The translations under genes and the position numbers were made by a program. The notes under the pieces were generated by a model, which saw nothing but the letters and a program-made list of their open reading frames with translations, did no database searches and was not told the DNA's origin. Below are positions 24,923-33,200 of a DNA stretch of 52,355 bases, piece by piece; the first letter of the stretch is position 1; each line of letters begins with the position of its first letter. Location of the stretch: positions 1 to 52,355 of the IMG/VR virus record IMGVR_UViG_3300044846_003805; one strand, given 5' to 3'. This DNA comes from a virus.

Positions 24923-25729
24923 TTAAAATATAACACAATCATTGGTTCGGTCTTTAACTAACCAAGGTTTATTATCGAATGGGAGAAGAATATCATCTAA
25001 AAAGTCATAACCCTCCAACCTCTCATTAAAAGTCGTTAAATCGAAGTCAAATACGTCTAAAACCATTGATTTAACGAAACCGTCGTTATACATTGAATTG
25101 GATTTAATGTCTATCATAAAATCTTCATCCTCGTCAAGTCTCGTGGAAATTTTAAAAGAAAGTTTTTGTGATACAATTGGGTTCATTATGTTGTGAGCGA
25201 TATACTCGGAATAGTAATAATGTGAACGACCCATATTCAAACTATAACCGTGTGGAAATTCTGAACTAATACTTAATGGGGGGTAAACGAAATTGGTTAA
25301 TTCGTCAATATCGTCATTGGAGAAATTTACCTCATATAGTAAATCATTTGTGATTGAAAGAGAATTATCTAAACCTGCGTGTTGAATAATAAAGTTAGTG
25401 TAGGTTGGTCTTGATGTGTTATAGAAGTCAAACCAAAATGTGTCTTTCTTATTTAGGTCAACATCGTAGACAAGTAAATCAATAAGGTTAAATTCCCCAT
25501 ACCCTAAGTCTTCAAGGGTTTCTTTGTATTCACTGATGAATGATGTTTTAATGGTGTTTAGTTCTAATAAGGTTTCTAATGATGTCATCCCATTAACTAA
25601 AACAAATTTACCACAATCGGTAACTTCAATGACAGAATCGTAATCACCTTTTTTGTTAATCTCTTTTAAAATATAGTCGGCTAATAGGTTGACAACACCT
25701 CGATTTAAATTTGGATTTATGTATTTCAT
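24923..25729 (-). CDS. Minus-strand hypothetical protein
   Basis: 268 residues, acidic, alpha/beta, no signal peptide. It begins MKYINPNLNRGVVNLLADYI and contains VIEVTDCGKFVLVNGMTS and FNLIDLLVYD. I have a weak recollection of related phage proteins labelled as AdoMet-synthetase N-terminal-like, but catalytic residues are not evident and I would not rely on it. The start is preceded by ATATTAAT, a weak form of the late motif (25746-25753). Confidence 0.6.
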   Translation of the reverse strand: MKYINPNLNRGVVNLLADYILKEINKKGDYDSVIEVTDCGKFVLVNGMTSLETLLELNTIKTSFISEYKETLEDLGYGEFNLIDLLVYDVDLNKKDTFWFDFYNTSRPTYTNFIIQHAGLDNSLSITNDLLYEVNFSNDDIDELTNFVYPPLSISSEFPHGYSLNMGRSHYYYSEYIAHNIMNPIVSQKLSFKISTRLDEDEDFMIDIKSNSMYNDGFVKSMVLDVFDFDLTTFNERLEGYDFLDDILLPFDNKPWLVKDRTNDCVIF

Positions 25730-25785
25730 ATTAATTGTTTTTATAATTAATATCGAAATTTAGTAACACTTTAAATAGTTTAAAC

Positions 25786-25812
25786 AAAAAAAGGGAGTTA
25801 ACAACCCCCTTT
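25786..25812 (-). terminator. Terminator for the minus-strand GCGC gene
   Basis: A 10-bp stem with one mismatch (25790-25799 with 25803-25812), a 3-base loop and, read on the minus strand, a T-run. It lies 20 bases past the stop of the small gene at 25833-25988. Confidence 0.7.
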
Positions 25813-25832
25813 ATACAATAAGTTTTAGCCCA

Positions 25833-25988
25833 TTACCTTTTTGTGTAATACTTCTCAACTACTTTTTTAATCGACTCTTGAATAGATTGATTATTGGTTT
25901 TTTGACCTTCAGGTTGTGAAGGTTGTTGACCTTGTTGAGTTGTAGGTTGTTGTGCTTGGTTTCCTTTGTTTTTACATCCACATCCCAT
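25833..25988 (-). CDS. Small Cys-start, Gln-rich protein
   Basis: 51 residues: MGCGCKNKGN, a Gln/Pro/Thr-rich low-complexity middle, then a short helix IQESIKKVVEKYYTKR. Small proteins starting MGCGC(K/G) are common in phages of this type; the CGC could bind metal. The gene has its own late-like motif (26020-26027, minus strand) and a terminator, so it forms a separate unit, and the strong expression implied fits a structural or packaged protein. Confidence 0.6.
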   Translation of the reverse strand: MGCGCKNKGNQAQQPTTQQGQQPSQPEGQKTNNQSIQESIKKVVEKYYTKR

Positions 25989-26019
25989 ATTAATGTTTTT
26001 TATTAAAGTTTATACATAG

Positions 26020-26027
26020 ATAAATAT
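26020..26027 (-). promoter_or_regulatory. Late-promoter-like ATATTTAT motif on the minus strand
   Basis: Reads GATATTTATC on the minus strand, 31 bases before the start of the gene at 25988. Divergent from the motif of the plus-strand gene at 26092. Confidence 0.5.
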
Positions 26028-26061
26028 CAACGAAAAGGTTTAATTGTAAAGTTTAATGGAC

Positions 26062-26091
26062 TATTTATTGTAATAATTGATATTTATTGAT
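26062..26091 (+). promoter_or_regulatory. Double late-promoter-like motif
   Basis: CTATTTATTGTAATAAT (starting 26061) and GATATTTATTGAT (26079-26091) lie in tandem. The second ends directly before the ATG at 26092, leaving four bases after its ATATTTAT core, so either the first is used or the message is leaderless. Confidence 0.5.
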
Positions 26092-27558
26092 ATGAAAAAA
26101 ATTAGATTAACTGAAAGTGGTTTGAAAGGGTTTGTTCGTGCGATTGTTGAACAAGTTGAAGGTGAATATTACCATATGGAACCTGGCCAATTTTTAACGA
26201 TGTTAACTGCCGGTGTTAACCGAATGGATATAGTAACTAAATTAAAACGATTCCAAGGGAAACTTGTGTGGATTGATGGTGATTTGGATTTGTCATCAAA
26301 ACCTATCACAACTTTAGGTAATCTTGCCGGTGTTTCGGGTGATTTAAAATTGGCGAGTTGTAAAAATCTTAAAGATTTGGGTAAATTAAAATATGTTGAG
26401 GGTAAGTTGGACATATCATATTCAAGGGTATCATCAGTAGATGGTGTTGAATTTGGGTCAATATCAGCATACGATTCTGAGTTAGAAAATAAAAAAATAC
26501 GTCAGGAATATAACGCAAAATTTGCCGAAATGCAAGCCGATAGAGAAGAAGGGACATTTGATGACCTTAATAGTAGTGAAGAGGCGGCAAAACGATGGGC
26601 ATTATTAGAATATCTTTCAAATAACGATAGTTCTGTAATGATTAAGACCGATGAGGTCAAAGAAGAATACGATGAGTTAAAACGACGATTAGAACTATTA
26701 CAAGACCGATACAATGAAACTGATGATGACGAAACTGTTGATTCATTACAAGATGAAATTGATGAGGTAGAATCTAGAATTGAAGAAATTGAATCCGAAT
26801 ATTATGACGTTTATGATATTGTTGATTATGGATATAACTCATTTATTGTTCGTGATTTAGGTGGTTTCCGTAATCCTAACGAATATTCTGTTATGACAAC
26901 TGATGAAGCTGATAAAGCGTTAGATGATTATTGGGATAATTACATTGATGATGTAGGGTATGAAAATTTTAGTAAGGACACACTTGAACGTCATATTGAT
27001 GGTGATGATGTTGCTGATGATTTTAAAGATTATTATTATGATGATATTAGTAGTGAACCTCAAGCATATTTTGATTTAAATAACTTAGATTATACCGATG
27101 ACCAAGAACGTGAAATCGCGACTTTACAAGCGTATATTGATGAGTTAGATGTGTACATATCTGAGTTGGAAGAAAAACAATCATCATTAGAGGATGAGAT
27201 TCCTATTGATAGTGACGAGTATTCACCGGCTTATGATGAGATTCAAAATTTAATTGAAAGAGCTGAAGAAAAGAAAGACGAAACTCAAGAAAAAATTGAT
27301 GAGATTGAACCTGAAGTTAGTGAAGATATGATTGAGTCTGAGGTTGAAGATAAATTAGCTGAAATTAGACGAGACCCTTTAGGGTTTTTGCAAGATATGG
27401 GTTATGATAGTAAAACCATATTTAGATATGTTGATGAAAAATCACTTAAAGAAGAATTAATAAGTAATGGTGATTATGGTGATTTGAATAGTTATGATGG
27501 TAGTTATGATGAGATTAATGTCGACGGTACTTACTATGTTGTTATGAGAACTAATTGA
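26092..27558 (+). CDS. Tagged, acidic coiled-coil protein
   Basis: 488 residues. The N-terminus MKKIRLTES carries L-T-E at 6-8 and a second site I-V-E at 18-20 after a short helix (GLKGFVRAIVE), the capsid-targeting pattern of this window. Residues 40-125 contain beta-strand repeats (GDLDLSSKPITTLGNL; GKLDISYSRVSSVDG), followed by two long acidic coiled coils (about 185-245 and 350-430). The C-terminus has an alternating Asp/Tyr-rich region. The start at 26092 fits the tag; a Met five codons upstream lies in the promoter motif. Likely virion-packaged. Confidence 0.6.
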   Translation: MKKIRLTESGLKGFVRAIVEQVEGEYYHMEPGQFLTMLTAGVNRMDIVTKLKRFQGKLVWIDGDLDLSSKPITTLGNLAGVSGDLKLASCKNLKDLGKLKYVEGKLDISYSRVSSVDGVEFGSISAYDSELENKKIRQEYNAKFAEMQADREEGTFDDLNSSEEAAKRWALLEYLSNNDSSVMIKTDEVKEEYDELKRRLELLQDRYNETDDDETVDSLQDEIDEVESRIEEIESEYYDVYDIVDYGYNSFIVRDLGGFRNPNEYSVMTTDEADKALDDYWDNYIDDVGYENFSKDTLERHIDGDDVADDFKDYYYDDISSEPQAYFDLNNLDYTDDQEREIATLQAYIDELDVYISELEEKQSSLEDEIPIDSDEYSPAYDEIQNLIERAEEKKDETQEKIDEIEPEVSEDMIESEVEDKLAEIRRDPLGFLQDMGYDSKTIFRYVDEKSLKEELISNGDYGDLNSYDGSYDEINVDGTYYVVMRTN

Positions 27559-27584
27559 TGTTTAATAGTTTTCAATTATATTTC
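27555..27584 (+). promoter_or_regulatory. Bacteroidota-type promoter
   Basis: TTG (27555-27557), 19 bases, TATATTTC (27577-27584); one mismatch to TAnnTTTG. It overlaps the stop of the upstream gene and precedes the ATG at 27602 by 17 bases. Confidence 0.6.
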
Positions 27585-27601
27585 AGTTAAAAGATTAACA
27601 A

Positions 27602-28369
27602 ATGGCTAAAAGCAAAAAATACAACTTTATAATGGAAACCGATTGGTTATTCCAAGGAATCATAGATGCTGAACAAAAACAATACGTATTACTAGACTAC
27701 TTTCAAAAATTAAACAAATATTTTGAGGAACTAAAAGTTTACCCAATGTTTATTGAATTGTCATTACATTTGGGTAATATGCAAACATTATCGACACAGA
27801 ATAAGATATTATATACCGAGAAGACTTTTAAAACACCTGATGATGAATTATTGTTATCGGATTTAAAACTCAAAGACATACCGGTATTGACTGATGAAGA
27901 ATTGACTGAATACAAAAAAATTGTTGAATATTGTCAACCACAAATCCACGACTATTTTAATTTTGCGAAATCATTATGGTCTGTAGTATTTGATTCAATT
28001 AAAGTTAAACCAAAATTGAATAAATCCAACTTACATAACAAAATTGGGTTCTTTTATTATAATGATGGGAGTATTACTTATGTATGGAGATATGTTACCA
28101 AAAAGGTTTATAAGGTAAAAAATCAAGAAAGAACCGAACTAACATTAATTTTTAAAAATGACTTAAAAGATTTGACCATCTACGACGTTATCCCTAAATT
28201 TTCTAAAACATATGAAAAGAATAATGAGTCAGAATCGCCTATCTTTGAAGTAACCTGTAGTAATGAATTCCCATTGGAAGAAACATTGTTACCTATCTTT
28301 AAAAGAAAGATTTTGTCGTATATTAATCAAAAAGATATAATTGACACCAAAACCGAATTTGTTAACTAA
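27602..28369 (+). CDS. Conserved hypothetical phage protein
   Basis: 255 residues. The opening YNFIMETDWLFQGIIDAEQKQ, split as YNFIMETDWLF and DAEQKQYVLLDYFQKLNKYF, is a pattern I recognise from several Bacteroidota phage genomes. No function is attached. A soluble alpha-helical N-terminus leads into a beta-rich C-terminus (GFFYYNDGSITYVWRYVTKK). It has a good host-type promoter rather than the late motif, suggesting earlier expression than its tagged neighbour. Confidence 0.7.
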   Translation: MAKSKKYNFIMETDWLFQGIIDAEQKQYVLLDYFQKLNKYFEELKVYPMFIELSLHLGNMQTLSTQNKILYTEKTFKTPDDELLLSDLKLKDIPVLTDEELTEYKKIVEYCQPQIHDYFNFAKSLWSVVFDSIKVKPKLNKSNLHNKIGFFYYNDGSITYVWRYVTKKVYKVKNQERTELTLIFKNDLKDLTIYDVIPKFSKTYEKNNESESPIFEVTCSNEFPLEETLLPIFKRKILSYINQKDIIDTKTEFVN

Positions 28370-28379
28370 ACCTAATATT

Positions 28380-28559
28380 ATGGAAAAAACTTTAAAACTA
28401 CTTGAAGCAAAATTAAGATTACCAATCCATATTAATTATATTTCAGAACATATCCTGAAAAAAGATTTGGAAGAAACTCGAATAATCATAAATAATTTGA
28501 TTTCTGACGGGTTTATAGTTGAAAGTGAAACTTCAAAAGATTATTATAGGGTAAAGTGA
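28380..28559 (+). CDS. Small winged-helix-like protein
   Basis: 59 residues: two helices, ISEHILKKDLEETRIIINNLI, written here as ISEHILKK and LEETRIIINNL, and a beta hairpin DGFIVESETSKDYYRV at the end. This is the look of a small winged-helix DNA-binding domain, though too short to be sure. The ATG at 28380 lies after the upstream stop; a longer frame from 28341 would overlap that gene. Confidence 0.5.
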   Translation: MEKTLKLLEAKLRLPIHINYISEHILKKDLEETRIIINNLISDGFIVESETSKDYYRVK

Positions 28560-28565
28560 TAATTT

Positions 28566-28796
28566 ATGGAAAAAGAAATGGTTAATAATCCCGTTCATTA
28601 TGGGGGAAAAAGTAACCCGTATGAAGCAATCAAAGTTATTGATGCTTGGGAATTAGGATTTTCATTGGGTAATACGGTTAAGTATATCTCAAGAGCGGGA
28701 AAAAAAGATAGTGACGCTGAGTTACAAGATTTGAAGAAAGCGTTATGGTATCTTCAACATCATATCGACAATTTAGAAAAAAAACAAACTACATAG
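28566..28796 (+). CDS. DUF3310 family protein
   Basis: 76 residues. HYGGKSNPYEAIKVIDAW followed by GNTVKYISRAGKKDSDAELQ and DLKKALWYLQHHID match the DUF3310 family (PF11753), common in phages and often labelled nucleotide-kinase-like, though activity is not established. Length is typical. It ends an early-type operon just before the late tail-fibre operon. Confidence 0.88.
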   Translation: MEKEMVNNPVHYGGKSNPYEAIKVIDAWELGFSLGNTVKYISRAGKKDSDAELQDLKKALWYLQHHIDNLEKKQTT

Positions 28797-28822
28797 TCTA
28801 CAAAATAAAATAGTCTGAACCT

Positions 28823-28837
28823 ATATTTATATTTAAA
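28823..28837 (+). promoter_or_regulatory. Late-promoter-like motif of the tail-fibre operon
   Basis: ATATTTATATTTAAA, followed by TAAAAG. The leader to the ATG at 28862 is about 30 bases, longer than at other copies, and contains GTTTATAGACTATTTT. It should drive the six-gene structural operon that follows. Confidence 0.55.
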
Positions 28838-28861
28838 TAAAAGTTTATAGACTATTTTTAA

Positions 28862-29695
28862 ATGGCTAATCAAAAAGTACCTCAATTACCGGTATTATCC
28901 GCAGTGACGGGTGAAGATTTATTCTATGTTGTTGACGTTAGTGATACAACGGATGACCCCACCGGTAGTTCGAAACAAATTACACGAGACGATATATTAA
29001 CGAATGTCAATCAGATTGAGTTTGATGTTACCGCAACTACAACATCCCAAATAGGTAGTTTAACTTGGGATGCTGGCACAGGTACATTGAATGTTGGTGT
29101 TGGTGTTCCAGGTGGGACATTAATTGACTTACAAGTAGGTCAAGAAGAACTTGTTAGAGTTTATAATGAGGAGGCTACTACTTTAGTTAAGGGTGAAATA
29201 GTTTATGTTTTTGGTTCTCAAGGTAATAGACCCTCAGTTAAAAGAGCGATAGCGACAGGTGATGGTTATTCAGTAACTACATTAGGTATGGTTACCTCAG
29301 ACATTACATCAGCCGGGGAAGGTTATGTAACAACATTTGGTATTATAAGTAATTTAAATACTAATGGTTTTAGTGGTGGAACTGCATTATGGTTATCACC
29401 AACAGTTGCTGGTGGTTATACATCAACAAAACCACAAGCACCCTATCACACAGTATTAATTGGTTATGTTATTAGACAATCTGCAACAGTGGGTTCCATA
29501 TTTATTAATATTTCAAATGGTTGGGAATTAGACGAACTACACGACGTTAGAATTACTAATCCTACGGAGGGGGATGTTTTAGTCCGTTCAACATATAATG
29601 GGTCACCCGTATGGGTTAACACACCGTCACAATCACCAAGTTTATTTAATTACGGATTGGCTAATGCAATTATGACAGGAAACTTTTTAACATAA
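28862..29695 (+). CDS. Tail-fibre-like structural protein
   Basis: 277 residues. The N-terminus (PQLPVLSAVTGEDLFYVVD...GSSKQITRDD) and the middle (WDAGTGTLNVGVGVPGG, LVRVYN, KGEIVYVFGSQGNRP, ALWLSPTVAGGYT) are typical of fibre or appendage proteins in tailed phages of Bacteroidota. It continues GWELDELHDVRI, a frequent junction before variable regions. No coiled-coil or chaperone domain is seen. First gene of an operon with small structural proteins and three glycine-rich adhesin paralogues. Confidence 0.75.
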   Translation: MANQKVPQLPVLSAVTGEDLFYVVDVSDTTDDPTGSSKQITRDDILTNVNQIEFDVTATTTSQIGSLTWDAGTGTLNVGVGVPGGTLIDLQVGQEELVRVYNEEATTLVKGEIVYVFGSQGNRPSVKRAIATGDGYSVTTLGMVTSDITSAGEGYVTTFGIISNLNTNGFSGGTALWLSPTVAGGYTSTKPQAPYHTVLIGYVIRQSATVGSIFINISNGWELDELHDVRITNPTEGDVLVRSTYNGSPVWVNTPSQSPSLFNYGLANAIMTGNFLT

Positions 29696-29719
29696 AAATA
29701 AATAAAAAAATAATATAAA

Positions 29720-30145
29720 ATGGCAAATACATCATTAAATACACAACCAATTTATACGGCATCCGCTGACACACAATGGGTAGGTTCTGTATTGACGGCT
29801 AACACAACTAAAGATTTAACATCAGGAACCGCTTATATGGCATTTCACGCATCAACGACAAATGGTGGTTATGTTCAAAGGATGAGGTTCAGAGCGTTAG
29901 GGACTAATGTGGCGACAGTTGCAAGAGTATTCATTAATAATGGGGATGTTACAGGAACAACAGAAAATAATACATTGTGGGATGAAATATCATTACCTGC
30001 AGTAACACTTTCAGAAACTGCGGCTTTACCTACATATGAATTACCATTAAATTTTGCATTACCTCCGGGTTATAAACTTTTTGTTACAGTAGGAACTGCG
30101 GTTGCTGCGGGATATGATGTGACAGTAATTGGTGGTAAATATTAA
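29720..30145 (+). CDS. Small beta-rich structural protein
   Basis: 141 residues, beta-rich, with TASADTQWVGSVLTANTTKDL and a jelly-roll-like pattern of alternating hydrophobic residues ending VTVIGGKY; the first motif is split across strands. I recall close relatives next to fibre genes in many environmental phages. Probably a decoration or baseplate/fibre accessory protein. Confidence 0.65.
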   Translation: MANTSLNTQPIYTASADTQWVGSVLTANTTKDLTSGTAYMAFHASTTNGGYVQRMRFRALGTNVATVARVFINNGDVTGTTENNTLWDEISLPAVTLSETAALPTYELPLNFALPPGYKLFVTVGTAVAAGYDVTVIGGKY

Positions 30146-30149
30146 GGTT

Positions 30150-30326
30150 ATGGAATATATTTTATGTGAATTTGAATATGGGTATGAAGGTCAATTGTAC
30201 CAAGAAATTAGTAATGGTTCAGTTATTAGATTTACTGACTTAGACGGTAATACTTTAACTCTTGAAGGGAGTTATGGTTATAGAGTAATAAACTCCACAC
30301 CTGAAAGACCCGTTTGGGCTAATTAA
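30150..30326 (+). CDS. Small virion-type protein
   Basis: 58 residues, acidic and beta-rich (EFEYGYEGQLYQEISNG; FTDLDGNTLTLEG). The ATG at 30150 follows the upstream stop by four bases. Small proteins with a DxxGN...Y(G/R)V pattern accompany fibre genes in related phages. Function unknown. Confidence 0.55.
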   Translation: MEYILCEFEYGYEGQLYQEISNGSVIRFTDLDGNTLTLEGSYGYRVINSTPERPVWAN

Positions 30327-30328
30327 TT

Positions 30329-31252
30329 ATGGGTATAGATTATAATCATATAAATGATAATAGTTTAAAAAACCAAGTTTTTTATTTTGCAGGAACTGAT
30401 GCTTGGCAAACTTGGATTAAACCACCTAATTGTAAATTCGTTAACTTCTTCTTAGTAGGAGGTGGTGCGGGTGGACGTGGTGGGGCGACAGGTGCGGCAT
30501 CAACACGAAGTGGCGGTAACGGAGGTGGTTCTGCCGCGTATGCTTACATAACCGTTCCCGCTTTTACTTTACCCGATATGTTATATATTCAAGTTGGTGG
30601 TGGTGGTATTGGTGGAGCGTCAGGTAATGGTGCTGGTGGTGTTGGAGGTTTAAGTTATGTTTGTTCAATTCCTGATATTTCAACACGTTATAATATATTA
30701 ATGAAAAGTGGAACATTGGGTGCGGGAACAACATTAACTCAAAATGCTGGAACAATAATTGTCCAAGCGGATATCATATTAGGTCAAGTTGGTTTGGTTT
30801 CGGCGTATGCAGGTCAAGCCGGTGGTATAGGTGGGTCATCAAGTACTCCCGCAACTAACGTAACACCATCAGGTATTCCGTTCACAGGTGGTGCGGGTGG
30901 TGCGGGTTGTAGTTCGGTTGGAACTTTAGGGGCATCTGCAAGTATTGTGGGTATTTTAGATTTCCCAACGATTTCAGGTGGTACTAACACCGCAGTTCAG
31001 AGTGCAACCGCCAATCCGGGTAATAATGGTTATGCGACAAGAGAAAACTTCATCGGACCAAACTTTAAAACACCAATGTTCTTTAGTGGTGGTGCTGGTG
31101 GTGGTGCGGCTTCACAAACATTAGGTGTTGGAGGTAAAGGTGGTGATGGTTCATTCGGTTGTGGTGGAGGTGGTGGAGGAGCCGGAGGTAACTCAACCGC
31201 AGGAATCGGTGGTCGTGGTGGTGACGGATTCGTTATTGTAACAGTTACTTAA
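30329..31252 (+). CDS. Glycine-rich adhesin-like tail protein (copy 1 of 3)
   Basis: 307 residues. After an N-terminal segment (NQVFYFAGTDAWQTWIKPPN) comes FVNFFLVGGGAGGRGG and then glycine-rich loops to the C-terminus (GCGGGGGGAGG, GGRGGDGFVIVTVT). Dense glycine with short hydrophobic strands resembles the polyglycine-helix bundle of T4-like gp38 adhesins, which bind host receptors at the fibre tip. It is the first of three tandem paralogues sharing the same N- and C-terminal blocks. Confidence 0.7.
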   Translation: MGIDYNHINDNSLKNQVFYFAGTDAWQTWIKPPNCKFVNFFLVGGGAGGRGGATGAASTRSGGNGGGSAAYAYITVPAFTLPDMLYIQVGGGGIGGASGNGAGGVGGLSYVCSIPDISTRYNILMKSGTLGAGTTLTQNAGTIIVQADIILGQVGLVSAYAGQAGGIGGSSSTPATNVTPSGIPFTGGAGGAGCSSVGTLGASASIVGILDFPTISGGTNTAVQSATANPGNNGYATRENFIGPNFKTPMFFSGGAGGGAASQTLGVGGKGGDGSFGCGGGGGGAGGNSTAGIGGRGGDGFVIVTVT

Positions 31253-31255
31253 ATT

Positions 31256-32200
31256 ATGATAGATATTTTTAATATAGTTGACGGTAGTCAAAACAGACAA
31301 GTTTTTTATGCCAATGGAATAAATTCATTCTATAGTTGGATTAAACCTCAAAATTGTCAATTCGTTCATTTCTTCTTAATTGGTGGTGGAGGTGGAGGTG
31401 GTGGTGGTCAAGGTGCTGGAACTGCGACCGCTAGACGTGGTGGTGGTAGTGGTGGTTCATCCGCAGGAATGAACGCCTTAGTACCCGCTAGTTACTTACC
31501 TGAAATCCTACACATCCAAGTTGGTGGTGGTGGTTCTGCGGGAATTGGTGGGACAACTAACAGTAACGGTGGGGCAGGAACATTATCATATGTTTTGGTA
31601 GCTTCTGATACAGGAAAAACCGCATCAAATGTTTTATATCAAAGTGGAACTGCGGCTGCGGGTGGTGGTGCTTCAGGATTAAATGGTGGAACTGCGGGAA
31701 CTGCGGGAACTCTTTGGAGTGAAACTACAGGTATATTCTCAGAATTTAGTTTAGTACCCGCATTTGATGGTTTGCCAGGTGTTTTAGGTCAAACAACCCC
31801 AATACCAAATTCAATCACTATTAGTGGTATAACAACACCGGGTGCTGCGGGTGCGGGAATGAATGGTGGGACTGCTCAAGCGGGAGGTAATGTAAATGCG
31901 GGTGGTAATATCCCCACAATGACAGGTGGACCTGCGGGTGGTTCAGCTACTAACACAACACCGGGTGGTAGTGGTAGTGGTGGTTATATGTCATTTAACC
32001 CGAACACTAATGGATACTCCACAGAACCTTTAGTTTTCTTAGGAGGTGCGGGTGGTGGTTCATCAGATGGTGGACCTGGTGGACAAGGAGGTCACGGAGC
32101 CTATGGTAGTGGTGGAGGTGGCGGTGGAGCCGGAATAACTAACCAAGGTGGTAATGGTGGTAGAGGTGGTGACGGATTAGTCATAATAACATATTGGTAA
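31256..32200 (+). CDS. Glycine-rich adhesin-like tail protein (copy 2 of 3)
   Basis: 314 residues, same plan: NRQVFYANGINSFYSWIKP, then FVHFFLIGGGGGGGGG, variable Gly/Thr/Ala loops, and the conserved end GGHGAYGSGGGGGGAG...GGDGLVIITYW. N- and C-terminal blocks match copies 1 and 3, while the middle differs in length and composition, as expected for receptor-binding loops under selection. Confidence 0.7.
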   Translation: MIDIFNIVDGSQNRQVFYANGINSFYSWIKPQNCQFVHFFLIGGGGGGGGGQGAGTATARRGGGSGGSSAGMNALVPASYLPEILHIQVGGGGSAGIGGTTNSNGGAGTLSYVLVASDTGKTASNVLYQSGTAAAGGGASGLNGGTAGTAGTLWSETTGIFSEFSLVPAFDGLPGVLGQTTPIPNSITISGITTPGAAGAGMNGGTAQAGGNVNAGGNIPTMTGGPAGGSATNTTPGGSGSGGYMSFNPNTNGYSTEPLVFLGGAGGGSSDGGPGGQGGHGAYGSGGGGGGAGITNQGGNGGRGGDGLVIITYW

Positions 32201-32206
32201 ATAATA

Positions 32207-33166
32207 ATGATAGATATATTTAACTTACCCGGTAAAGAAAATAGTAATCAAGTTTTTAGGGTTAATTCATCAGGAGCAACTGCTTGGCAAACTTGGTCAA
32301 AACCAAATAACGCATCTTTCGTTTATATTTTATGTATAGGTGGTGGTGCTGGCGGTGGTGGAGGTCGTGGAAATACTAACAACTCAGGAACAGGAGGTGG
32401 TGGAGGTGGTTCTTCAGCATTCGCGGCAGGACTTTTTCCTGCGTCATTATTACCTGACACATTGTTCGTTCAAGTAGGTAGAGGTGGTGTCGGTGGAACA
32501 GGTGGTATCGTTAATGGTAATGGTGGAATAGGTGGTAGTGGAGAACATTCTTATGTTTCTGTAATCCCCTCAACGGGAACTACTGCGGTATTAATGAAAA
32601 ATGGTAATGTCGCCCCAACAGGTGGTGGTGGTGGAACAACATCAGTTAATGGTACTGCAGGGGCTGCGGGAACAATATGGACTTACTCAACTTCATTTAT
32701 ATTTCCTCAGTTAGGTCAAATAAATCCTGTTGCTGGCCAAATCGGAGTTGTTGGTGGTTCAAGTGGTGGTGGTACGGGTAACTCAATTACATTAATATCA
32801 CCTGTTTCTGCGGGTGCTAGTGGTGGTGGGAACTCTGCGGGTGGTGCAACTGCGAATGGTGGTAACATTACAGGTACAGGTATTATACCAACACTTAGTG
32901 GTGGAACCGCAAATTCAGCAACTGTTATTGATGGTGGTCACGGAATGGGAGACCAAGTTGATGGTTCAGGTGGTAATACTGATACGCCATTATTTTACAC
33001 AGGTGGTGCTGGTGGTGGGTCATCAAGTACTGCGGGTAGAGTTGGTGGATTTGGAGGTGATGGTGGTCACGGTTGTGGTGGTGGTGGAGGTGGTTCCGCA
33101 CAAAACGCAGCCGGTGGTGCGGGTGGTGACGGTGGTCACGGATTAGTCATTATTACTTGTTGGTAG
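32207..33166 (+). CDS. Glycine-rich adhesin-like tail protein (copy 3 of 3)
   Basis: 319 residues, same plan: NQVFRVNSSGATAWQTWSKP, VYILCIGGGAGGGGG, variable loops, and the end GCGGGGGGSAQ...GGHGLVIITCW. Three tandem copies could give three different fibre tips, or one tip chosen by assembly or recombination. Confidence 0.7.
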   Translation: MIDIFNLPGKENSNQVFRVNSSGATAWQTWSKPNNASFVYILCIGGGAGGGGGRGNTNNSGTGGGGGGSSAFAAGLFPASLLPDTLFVQVGRGGVGGTGGIVNGNGGIGGSGEHSYVSVIPSTGTTAVLMKNGNVAPTGGGGGTTSVNGTAGAAGTIWTYSTSFIFPQLGQINPVAGQIGVVGGSSGGGTGNSITLISPVSAGASGGGNSAGGATANGGNITGTGIIPTLSGGTANSATVIDGGHGMGDQVDGSGGNTDTPLFYTGGAGGGSSSTAGRVGGFGGDGGHGCGGGGGGSAQNAAGGAGGDGGHGLVIITCW

Positions 33167-33195
33167 TTGACATTTCAACTCAAAAAATCTATTAT
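33167..33195 (+). promoter_or_regulatory. Possible sigma-70-type promoter
   Basis: TTGACA (33167-33172), 17 bases, TATTAT (33190-33195), five bases before the ATG at 33201. This looks like the Proteobacterial consensus rather than the Bacteroidota one, so it may be chance. The same bases form a 6-bp hairpin AGTTGA/TCAACT. Confidence 0.3.
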
Positions 33196-33200
33196 TAAGT

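Noticed and set aside
32814-33146. 110-codon Val/Leu-rich frame in the third adhesin gene
   Set aside because: Product of GGT-rich repeats read in another frame; the glycine-rich frame is the coding one.
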